A stretch of 8,534 nucleotides of DNA from JASFRS01 sp050114795 (lineage in GTDB: Bacteria > Pseudomonadota > Alphaproteobacteria > Sphingomonadales > CAKZYD01), in contig JASFRS010000102.1 in assembly GCA_050114795.1 (NCBI GenBank), positions 1 through 8,534 on the forward strand. The letters run 5' to 3'. Of the stretch, positions 1 to 5,196 are shown piece by piece (position 1 is the first letter of the stretch; each line of letters opens with the position of its first letter). The notes beneath the pieces are model-generated. The model was not told where the DNA came from. It did no database searches and saw nothing but the letters and a program-made list of their open reading frames with translations. Made by a program: the position numbers and the translations under genes.

Positions 1-135
1 GAGCGCATTCAAAGAGCGGCTGAATTATTCATCGCCCAGCATCCGGAATTTCTCCAACACGACCAACGCCTGGACGGGCTATATGTGCGCGCAAATGGAT
101 TGCCCGTTCACGCGAAACAGATTGTCGATTTTTAA
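1..135 (+). CDS. yraN: YraN (UPF0102) family protein, C-terminal end only
   Basis: Reading frame 1 is open from the window edge to TAA at 133-135 and encodes the last 44 residues of a protein. The pattern is the one at the end of YraN/UPF0102 proteins: a helix with basic residues and Ala (ERIQRAAELFIAQHPEF), then R-L-D-G-L-Y-V where the family has an R-x-D-x-x-x-V strand, then a short tail after a Pro-Val-His. UPF0102 proteins have a nuclease-like fold of the Holliday-junction-resolvase type, with no firmly established role. The catalytic N-terminal part is outside the window. The position directly upstream of gshB on the same strand fits the rsmI-yraN-gshB order that I recall from alphaproteobacteria. 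The call rests on a short tail plus this context. Confidence 0.72.
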   Translation, partial: ERIQRAAELFIAQHPEFLQHDQRLDGLYVRANGLPVHAKQIVDF

Positions 136-149
136 GATATAGCGGTGCG

Positions 150-175
150 CCCCGGCTTTTGCTAAAGGGCTGGGG
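150..175 (+). other. RNA hairpin in the yraN-gshB spacer
   Basis: An 11-bp imperfect inverted repeat has its left arm CCCCGGCTTTT at 150-160, loop GCTA at 161-164 and right arm AAGGGCTGGGG at 165-175. Eight pairs are Watson-Crick and three are G-U in RNA. It starts 14 nt after the yraN stop and ends 10 nt before the gshB Shine-Dalgarno sequence. No T-run follows, so it is not a standard intrinsic terminator. It could be an mRNA processing or stability element, or a weak attenuator that lowers gshB expression from the upstream operon. The structure is read by eye and the function is inferred. Confidence 0.5.
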
Positions 176-198
176 TTGAGAAGATAAGGAGAAACACC

Positions 199-1137
199 GT
201 GGCCCTGAATGTCGCCATTCAAATGGACCCGATTGACAATATTGATATATTGGCGGACTCAAGCTTCGCTTTAGCCTTGGAAGCGCAAAAGCGCGCCCAT
301 GTGCTGTATCATTATCTGCCGCAAGACCTCTCCTTTGAAGAAGGGCGTTTAATGGCCAAGGCGCGCAAGCTGACGGTGCGTCCGGAAAAAGGCAATCATT
401 TCAGCTTTGGCCCGGAAACCCAGATCGATTTAAGCACTCTGGACGTCATTTTAATGCGTCAGGACCCGCCTTTTGACATGGCCTATATTACGGCCACTCA
501 TCTGCTTGAGCATATTCACCCTAAGACTTTAGTGGTGAATGACCCGGTTCATGTCCGCAATGCGCCGGAAAAGCTTTTCGTCACGCATTTTCCGGAGCTG
601 ATGCCGCCAACCCTTATCACCCGGAATCGGGATGATATTCTTGCTTTCCGTGAAAAGCATAAGGACATCATTATCAAGCCGCTGTTCGGCAATGGTGGTG
701 CTGGCGTGTTCCGTATTCGTGAAGATGATGAAAACCTCAACGCCCTGATTGAGCTTTATACGGACATGATGCGTGAACCCATGATGGTTCAGCGCTATCT
801 ACCCGATGTTCGCAACGGCGATAAACGCATCATCCTTGTTGATGGGGAGCCCATGGGCGCTGTGAATCGCGTTCCAGCAAAGGGGGAAAGCCGTTCCAAC
901 CTCCATGTGGGTGGGACCGCGGTTAAAGCCGACCTTACAGAGCGGGAAAAAGAAATTTGCGCAGCAATTGGCCCAGCTTTGCGTGAGCGCGGCCTGATTT
1001 TCGTCGGCATTGATGTCATTGGCGATTATCTCACAGAAATCAATGTGACCTCGCCCACAGGCATTCAGGAAATCGGTCGCTTGTCCGGCGTCGATTTAGC
1101 AGCCGCCATATGGGATGCGATTGAAAAGCGCCGTTAA
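199..1137 (+). CDS. gshB: Glutathione synthetase (gamma-Glu-Cys + Gly ligase)
   Basis: This cytoplasmic ATP-grasp ligase joins gamma-glutamylcysteine and glycine, using ATP, in the last step of glutathione synthesis. At 312 residues it is close to the roughly 315 of E. coli GshB. The N-terminus reads MDPIDNIDILADSSFALALEAQ (residues 9-30, given here only as a family match), equivalent to MDPIANINIKKDSSF in E. coli. Other landmarks are MRQDPPFDMAY (86-96), the ATP-binding strand and glycine-rich loop IIIKPLFGNGGAGV (157-170), GDKRIILVDGEPMG (207-220), NLHVGGTA (234-241), and the metal-ligand end TEINVTSPTGIQEI (279-292) with E280 and N282. The start is GTG at 199, supported by AAGGAG at 186-191 with 7-nt spacing. 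The gene is intact, lies 63 nt after yraN, and is probably read with it. The hairpin at 150-175 may tune that read-through. Confidence 0.97.
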   Translation: MALNVAIQMDPIDNIDILADSSFALALEAQKRAHVLYHYLPQDLSFEEGRLMAKARKLTVRPEKGNHFSFGPETQIDLSTLDVILMRQDPPFDMAYITATHLLEHIHPKTLVVNDPVHVRNAPEKLFVTHFPELMPPTLITRNRDDILAFREKHKDIIIKPLFGNGGAGVFRIREDDENLNALIELYTDMMREPMMVQRYLPDVRNGDKRIILVDGEPMGAVNRVPAKGESRSNLHVGGTAVKADLTEREKEICAAIGPALRERGLIFVGIDVIGDYLTEINVTSPTGIQEIGRLSGVDLAAAIWDAIEKRR

Positions 1138-1160
1138 GCGACATTTAACTGTAAATTTTT

Positions 1161-1189
1161 TTGAACAATTAAATACTTGTCTTTACTAT
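1161..1189 (+). promoter_or_regulatory. Sigma-70-type promoter upstream of the LolA-like gene
   Basis: TTGAAC at 1161-1166 and TACTAT at 1184-1189 are separated by exactly 17 nt, a good match to the vegetative -35/-10 consensus, in an AT-rich region just after the gshB stop. The first transcribed base would be near 1196, giving a leader of about 160 nt before the ATG at 1358. This is a consensus match only. AT-rich DNA produces chance hits, and weaker pairs occur closer to the gene, for example TTGTAA at 1311 with TATTTA at 1335. Confidence 0.5.
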
Positions 1190-1292
1190 GAAAGTTTCGC
1201 TGCAATTGGCGAAGCTTCTGGAATCTATTGTGAAGGCATTCCGGTAATGTTAAAGGCTGACTTCTTTAAAAAAACGAATTGCATTAATACAG

Positions 1293-1309
1293 AAATCTTT
1301 AATAGATTT
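1293..1309. repeat. Short palindrome AAATCT-N5-AGATTT, possible operator
   Basis: AAATCT (1293-1298) and AGATTT (1304-1309) form a perfect 6+6 bp inverted repeat around a 5-bp centre (TTAAT). It lies about 50 nt upstream of the LolA-like start and overlaps a possible secondary -10 (TAATAG, 1300-1305). Size and symmetry would suit a dimeric repressor, but AT-rich palindromes of this length also arise by chance. No regulator gene lies next to it. Confidence 0.3.
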
Positions 1310-1357
1310 ATTGTAATTCAAAAAGACAGCTTTGTATTTACTGGAAAACAAAAACTG

Positions 1358-2152
1358 ATGCTGCGTTATTTTCTTTTCACTATCACCGTATTAAGCCTTT
1401 CTTTTTTAAGCTTAAATTCCTTTGCCTCAACAGCAGAGGAAAAGGGCTTGGCTATCGCGCGTGCGGCTGATGCGAAAGACCAAGGTTTCCAAGATTCCAT
1501 GGCGGCCCTCACCATGATTCTTCGCGATGCCCAAGGGCAGGAAGCAACACGTCAGCTCTTAATCAAAACATTGGAAGCCCCCAAAGATGATGCAGGCGAC
1601 TGGTCTTTGGTCGTGTTCCACAGCCCTGCCGATGTGAAAGGTACAGCGCTTCTCACCCATGCCGAAATTTTAGAGGCAGATAATCAGTGGCTTTATTTGC
1701 CTGCACTGAAACGCGTGAAACGCATTGCCTCAGGCAATCGCGCTGGGCCTTTCATGGGGTCCGAATTTGCCTATGAAGACATGGCTGCGGCAGAAGTGGA
1801 CAAATATAGCTATCGCTATTTGCGGACTGAACCTTGTGGCGCATTGATGTGTGAAGTTATCGAACGCAAGCCAAAATATAAATATAGTGGTTATACAAAG
1901 ATGCTTGTGTGGATTGACAAACAGCATTTAAGAAATCAACGTATTGAATATTATGACCGCAGGGGTGAACACTCAAAGACTCTTGTATTTAAAGCCTATC
2001 GTCTTTATGGCGAAAAATATTGGCGGGCCCATGATCTTGTGATGACTAATCACAAAACGGGCAAGTCGACACAGCTTCTCTGGTCGCGCTTTAAATTCGG
2101 TGCAGGCCTGGATGAAGCGGATTTTTCCCGCACCAGCTTAACGCGGCAATAA
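1358..2152 (+). CDS. Exported LolA-like protein (outer membrane lipoprotein-sorting protein family)
   Basis: Predicted precursor of 264 residues. A Sec signal peptide covers residues 1-23 (MLRYF, then a Leu/Phe/Ser core ending SFA), so the mature protein is periplasmic. The body matches the LolA_like family (I recall Pfam PF17131), usually labelled outer membrane lipoprotein-sorting protein: W-S-L-V-V-F-x-S-P-A-D-V-K-G-T-A, then QWLYLPALKRVKRIASG, GPFMGSEFAYEDM, RIEYYDRRGE, and near the end NHKTGKST. LolA-type folds are half-open beta-barrels that carry lipid or lipoproteins across the periplasm. Relatives often sit beside an RND/MMPL exporter gene, which is not seen here. C160 and C165 form a C-x4-C pair that could make a disulfide in the periplasm. 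The start is ATG 1358 because the signal peptide begins there. The Shine-Dalgarno is weak (GGAAAA near 1343). The next gene follows after 49 nt and is probably co-transcribed. The substrate is unknown. Confidence 0.88.
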   Translation: MLRYFLFTITVLSLSFLSLNSFASTAEEKGLAIARAADAKDQGFQDSMAALTMILRDAQGQEATRQLLIKTLEAPKDDAGDWSLVVFHSPADVKGTALLTHAEILEADNQWLYLPALKRVKRIASGNRAGPFMGSEFAYEDMAAAEVDKYSYRYLRTEPCGALMCEVIERKPKYKYSGYTKMLVWIDKQHLRNQRIEYYDRRGEHSKTLVFKAYRLYGEKYWRAHDLVMTNHKTGKSTQLLWSRFKFGAGLDEADFSRTSLTRQ

Positions 2153-2175
2153 TAAGAACCTCAAAACAGTTAAGC

Positions 2176-2197
2176 AGCGCAAGGAGGGACGCGCGCT
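2176..2197 (+). promoter_or_regulatory. Shine-Dalgarno displayed in a hairpin loop before the barrel gene
   Basis: AAGGAGG at 2181-2187 is a near-perfect ribosome binding site but lies 14 nt from the ATG at 2202, longer than the usual 5-9. It sits in the 12-nt loop between the arms AGCGC (2176-2180) and GCGCT (2193-2197). Folding that 5-bp stem would remove part of the spacer and bring the site closer to the start codon. The sequence is directly seen; the effect on translation is inferred. Confidence 0.4.
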
Positions 2198-2201
2198 AAC
2201 C

Positions 2202-3896
2202 ATGGCAAAGACTGTTTTCAAACCGGGTTTTTGCGCCCTTATGGCCAGCGCGGCCGTCGTGATTCTGGCATCCATTGCGGATGCGGCAACCTTACAGGGC
2301 GTGCGGACAGGCCGCCATGAAGGCTATTTACGTCTTGTCCTTGATTTGGATGAAGATATTCCTGTGCGCTTCGGCGTTGCGAATAATAAGCTTCTCATCA
2401 TCTTGCCGGACAATACTCAAGCCCCCTCCAATTTAAATTTCATTCAAGACCAGGTGGCTGGGCGGTTCGTCCCCGCCCGCGGCGACAACCCACCTTATAT
2501 TGAGGTCGAGGCTGAGGAACGTATGGCACTCCGCCGGCGTTTCACTTTACCTGCTAGATTGGGGACAGGCACAAGGCTGGTGATGGATTTCAGCCCTGCG
2601 CCCAAAGTTGAAGCGCCTGCGCCAACACCTGCAACACCTGAACCAACAGTGGTTGCCCCAACGACACCTGCTGAGACAGCACCGACAGAAACAACCGAAC
2701 CTGCGGATGATTATGTCATCCCTGATTTTCCAGACCTTGAAACCTTTGGCGGAACGGCAGAGCCATCGACTGAAATTTCAGGTTTTGTCGAGGCTGAACT
2801 GCGCAGCTTCCCGCAAAATTCGGATGATGGCGTCTCCAGCCATTTCACCGGGTCATTCGCGCTCGCACCTAAAGTCACCTTCAACTGGGACGGCGGGGAC
2901 CAGCAAATCGTCATCGCGCCCTTTGGCCGGGTGGACGTACAAGACGATGGCCGCACCCATGCGGATATCAGAGAAGCCAAATATGTCGGCGCTTTTGGCC
3001 CATTGGAACTTCGTCTCGGATTTGACACCGTATTTTGGGGCGTGACGGAATCCGTCCATTTGGTGGACATCATCAACCAGGATGATGCGCTCGAAGACAT
3101 CGACCAGGAAGATAAGCTGGGCCAGTTGATGGCCAATGTCCGCTATGTGTCTGATATCGGCACTTTCAGCTTCTATGCCCTGCCCTGGAGCAGGGAGCGC
3201 GATTTCGCCGGACGCAAAGGACGCCCCAATACACCTTTGCCCATCGACCGCTCACAAACCCAGTGGCAGTCCGATGATGAAGACTGGCGTTTTACCTGGG
3301 CCGCGCGCTGGAGCAAGGCGGCAGGACCTTTTGATATCGGGCTGAGCTATTTCTCCGGCAATGCCCGCGACCCTCGTTTATTATTGGGCCAGGACGCCTT
3401 GGGCGCACCGGTACTTATTCCTCGCTATGACGTCATTAAACAGGCGGGCGTAGACGTGCAGGCCACATTCGGGCCCCTATTGCTTAAGACGGAAGCCATT
3501 CATCAATGGAACGACTTTGACGATTTCGCTGCCTTCGCTGCGGGCTTTGAATATAGCTTTTTCAATGTAGGTGATGGCGCGGGTAATTTGGGCGTATTAG
3601 CCGAATATCTCTATGACGAGCGGGATGATAATCTTCTCGCCCCCTTTGAAGATGATTTATTCTTTGGCCTCCGCTGGTCTTCCAACGATGTGGCAGGCAC
3701 TCAGATTTTGGCGGGGGCAGTTGTCGACCTCGACGGCGATGGTAACGCCATTAATGTGGAGATGAGCCGTAGGCTGGGTTCTAAATGGTCTATTTCTGTA
3801 GACGCACGGTTGTTTACCGGGGTCGATAGCGGTGATCCGCTGCAATTCTTAGCCGATGATGATTTTATCCAGTTACGGATTGCCCGCCATTTCTAA
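2202..3896 (+). CDS. Outer-membrane beta-barrel protein with N-terminal AMIN-like domain
   Basis: This 564-residue protein has four parts. (1) A signal peptide spans residues 1-28, cleaved after ADA. (2) An AMIN-like region spans about 29-130: G-V-R-T-G-R-H-E-G-Y-L-R-L-V-L-D-L-D, then KLLIILPD, and a second half RRFTLPARLG..RLVMDFSP. AMIN domains bind peptidoglycan in AmiC-type amidases and PilQ. (3) A Pro/Thr/Glu-rich linker spans about 131-168. (4) A long acidic region from about 190 consists of alternating strands with aromatic girdle residues and ends ...RIARHF. A terminal Phe is the usual signal for BAM-mediated outer-membrane insertion. The barrel carries a distinctive FWGVTESVHLVDIINQDD block (around residue 278), which I recall from uncharacterised outer-membrane proteins encoded beside LolA-like proteins. 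Its substrate and pore function are unknown. Its stop overlaps that of the convergent phosphatase gene. Confidence 0.8.
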   Translation: MAKTVFKPGFCALMASAAVVILASIADAATLQGVRTGRHEGYLRLVLDLDEDIPVRFGVANNKLLIILPDNTQAPSNLNFIQDQVAGRFVPARGDNPPYIEVEAEERMALRRRFTLPARLGTGTRLVMDFSPAPKVEAPAPTPATPEPTVVAPTTPAETAPTETTEPADDYVIPDFPDLETFGGTAEPSTEISGFVEAELRSFPQNSDDGVSSHFTGSFALAPKVTFNWDGGDQQIVIAPFGRVDVQDDGRTHADIREAKYVGAFGPLELRLGFDTVFWGVTESVHLVDIINQDDALEDIDQEDKLGQLMANVRYVSDIGTFSFYALPWSRERDFAGRKGRPNTPLPIDRSQTQWQSDDEDWRFTWAARWSKAAGPFDIGLSYFSGNARDPRLLLGQDALGAPVLIPRYDVIKQAGVDVQATFGPLLLKTEAIHQWNDFDDFAAFAAGFEYSFFNVGDGAGNLGVLAEYLYDERDDNLLAPFEDDLFFGLRWSSNDVAGTQILAGAVVDLDGDGNAINVEMSRRLGSKWSISVDARLFTGVDSGDPLQFLADDDFIQLRIARHF

Positions 3897-4417
3897 GCGA
3901 GGGCTTTAGGTCTTTGGTAAAGCGCTAATTGCCCACAACCTGGGCCAATATCGGCCCAATGATCCACATCGCAATCAATCATGGCCAGCGCTGCCGTTGG
4001 AAATTTGTCGGCATAAGGGACGCTTTCCTCGTTATTCGCGAGAAGCATCAGGGCGAGTTCATGAAACCCTGGATTATGCCCGATAAGGAGCAAGCTGCCC
4101 GCCCGTTCATCCTGACCATGGATAAGCTGTAAAATACGTTCAACACTTGCGAGATAAAGTGCCCCGCTGATTTGCGGGTCCACGGTCATCTGTTCAAAGC
4201 CCCGGTCCATGAGGTCATAGGTCTGCATGGAGCGCAGGGCGCTTGACACCAATGCTGCATCCCAGCGCAGGCGTTCTTCATGAAAAAACTGCCCCATGCG
4301 ATAAGCATCACGCTCACCACGCGCGCTTAAAGGACGGTCATAATCCTTAACGCCCGGGTCGCCCCAGTCGGACTTTGCATGGCGAAATATCATAATGCGC
4401 TTCACGAAATCCCCCAT
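3893..4417 (-). CDS. SixA-like phosphohistidine phosphatase (histidine phosphatase superfamily)
   Basis: A 174-residue cytoplasmic protein of the SixA branch of the histidine phosphatase superfamily. The catalytic RHG-type motif is RHAKSDW at 12-18, with R12 and nucleophilic H13. It is followed by YDRPLSARG (26-34), SSALRSMQT (58-66, R62 in the phosphate pocket) and the second catalytic histidine in IGHNPG (112-117, H114). SixA of E. coli removes phosphate from a histidine of phosphorelay or phosphotransfer proteins. The target here cannot be told, since no kinase or HPt gene is near. The ATG at 4417 has a modest AAGG upstream. A GTG at 4405 would give MKRIMIFRHAKSDW, which matches usual family N-termini better, and it has a GGGGGA stretch just before it, so it is a real alternative start. 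The gene is divergent from the importer operon across 50 nt. Confidence 0.92.
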   Translation of the reverse strand: MGDFVKRIMIFRHAKSDWGDPGVKDYDRPLSARGERDAYRMGQFFHEERLRWDAALVSSALRSMQTYDLMDRGFEQMTVDPQISGALYLASVERILQLIHGQDERAGSLLLIGHNPGFHELALMLLANNEESVPYADKFPTAALAMIDCDVDHWADIGPGCGQLALYQRPKALA

Positions 4418-4467
4418 CGCCAGCCTTCAAACCTTGACGCCATGAGCGAAGCCGTCATCATGGCCGC
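4418..4467. promoter_or_regulatory. Divergent intergenic region between the phosphatase and importer genes
   Basis: These 50 bp must hold the 5' signals of both flanking genes unless their promoters lie inside the coding regions. The only promoter-like element I can see is TTGACG at 4434-4439 on the + strand, and no good -10 follows at 16-18 nt. No Shine-Dalgarno is visible before the ATPase start at 4468. A 12-codon frame beginning ATG at 4442 runs to TAA at 4478-4480 and overlaps that start. Confidence 0.35.
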
Positions 4468-5196
4468 ATGTTTGACTTAACCCAAATATCAAAACGCTTT
4501 GGTGACACCATCGCCTTACAGCCCACGGACTTTCATTTAAAGTCTGGGGAAACCGTTGCATTAATCGGCCCCTCAGGCTCAGGCAAATCGACCTTGCTTC
4601 GTTTGCTTGCAGGCTTGGTGCGTCCTGATAGTGGCACGCTCCGCTTTGAAGGCCAAGACATTGCTGATGGAGACTGGATCCAGGTCCGCCGTCAAATCGG
4701 CTATGTCATTCAAGATGGAGGGCTTTTTCCCCATTTAAGTGCGCAGGATAATGTGACATTGATGGCGCGTTATTTGAAATGGGATGCAGCGCACATTGAT
4801 GCGCGGGTCCAGGAATTAGCAGGTCTTGTTCAACTGGAAACAGAGCAATTGCAGCGTTTTCCAAACCAGCTTTCAGGCGGCCAGCGGCAACGGGTTTCCA
4901 TCATGCGAGCCTTAATGCTGGATCCCAAAGTCATGCTGTTTGATGAACCCTTATCAGCGCTGGACCCTATCACGCGCTACGACTTGGCGCTTGAATTACG
5001 GGATATCTTCAAAAGCTTGAAAAAAGCCGTGGTGCTAGTCACCCATGCCTTGAATGAAGCACGCTTCTTCGGCGACCGGGTCATATTGATGGGTGACGGT
5101 CGTATTGTGCAACAAGGGCATATTGAAGAATTTGAAAACACACCTGCAAATGACTTTGTCGCCCGCTTCCTTCAATCAGAGAAGGAGCTGGGTTGA
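4468..5196 (+). CDS. ABC importer ATPase, osmoprotectant (OpuCA/YehX/ProV) type
   Basis: A 242-residue nucleotide-binding subunit that would power uptake through the fused binding protein-permease encoded next. All core motifs are present: Walker A GPSGSGKST (34-42), Q-loop Q82 in YVIQDGGLFPHLS (79-91), signature LSGGQRQRV (135-143), Walker B VMLFDEP (155-161), D-loop SALDP (163-167) and switch histidine H193 in VTH. The Q-loop with GGLFPH is typical of the glycine betaine/choline/carnitine ATPases. OpuCA and ProV are near 380-400 residues and carry C-terminal CBS domains that sense ionic strength. This protein stops after the ATPase and has none. The start at 4468 is the only one possible, because an in-frame TGA lies at 4435-4437. 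No Shine-Dalgarno is visible. The stop TGA overlaps the next start by one base (TGATG). Confidence 0.93.
   Translation: MFDLTQISKRFGDTIALQPTDFHLKSGETVALIGPSGSGKSTLLRLLAGLVRPDSGTLRFEGQDIADGDWIQVRRQIGYVIQDGGLFPHLSAQDNVTLMARYLKWDAAHIDARVQELAGLVQLETEQLQRFPNQLSGGQRQRVSIMRALMLDPKVMLFDEPLSALDPITRYDLALELRDIFKSLKKAVVLVTHALNEARFFGDRVILMGDGRIVQQGHIEEFENTPANDFVARFLQSEKELG
5182..5187 (+). promoter_or_regulatory. Ribosome binding site deciding the start of the fused importer gene
   Basis: AAGGAG lies inside the end of the ATPase gene, 8 nt before ATG 5196 and 5 nt before TTG 5193. The spacing and the codon type favour ATG 5196, giving a TGATG stop-start junction and likely translational coupling. The TTG at 5193 would add only one residue. 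Confidence 0.65.

Larger units (their letters stand above)
1138..1357 (+). other. AT-rich intergenic leader between gshB and the LolA-like gene
   Basis: These 220 nt are clearly richer in A and T than the flanking genes. They hold the promoter at 1161-1189, a weak stem-loop (CTGGAAT / ATTCCGG around 1219-1245) and the palindrome at 1293-1309. The frame of the downstream gene stays open back to 1115. However, the translated stretch upstream of 1358 has no recognisable domain and would bury the signal peptide inside the protein, so I treat it as untranslated. Confidence 0.55.

Noticed and set aside
1188..1247. 19-codon frame MKVSLQLAKLLESIVKAFR in the leader
   Set aside because: Its ATG overlaps the -10 box of the predicted promoter, so it would not be in that transcript, and it has no ribosome binding site.
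1115..1357. Upstream extension of the LolA-like frame back to 1115
   Set aside because: It overlaps the gshB end, has AT-rich sequence without protein character, and would place the signal peptide at residue 82.
2608..2700. Short near-repeats of CAACACCTG type
   Set aside because: They encode the Pro/Thr linker and are explained by its low complexity; spacing is not regular, so this is not a CRISPR or tandem repeat array.
2711..3136. 141-residue frame on the minus strand inside the barrel gene
   Set aside because: It is a shadow of the + strand gene: rich in Ser/Pro/Trp, no domain, no start signals. The same applies to the other frames inside called genes, such as 6293-6646 and 7841-8119.
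5193..5195. TTG at 5193 as start of the fused importer gene
   Set aside because: ATG at 5196 is a better codon with better spacing (8 nt) from AAGGAG, and the signal peptide is complete from there.
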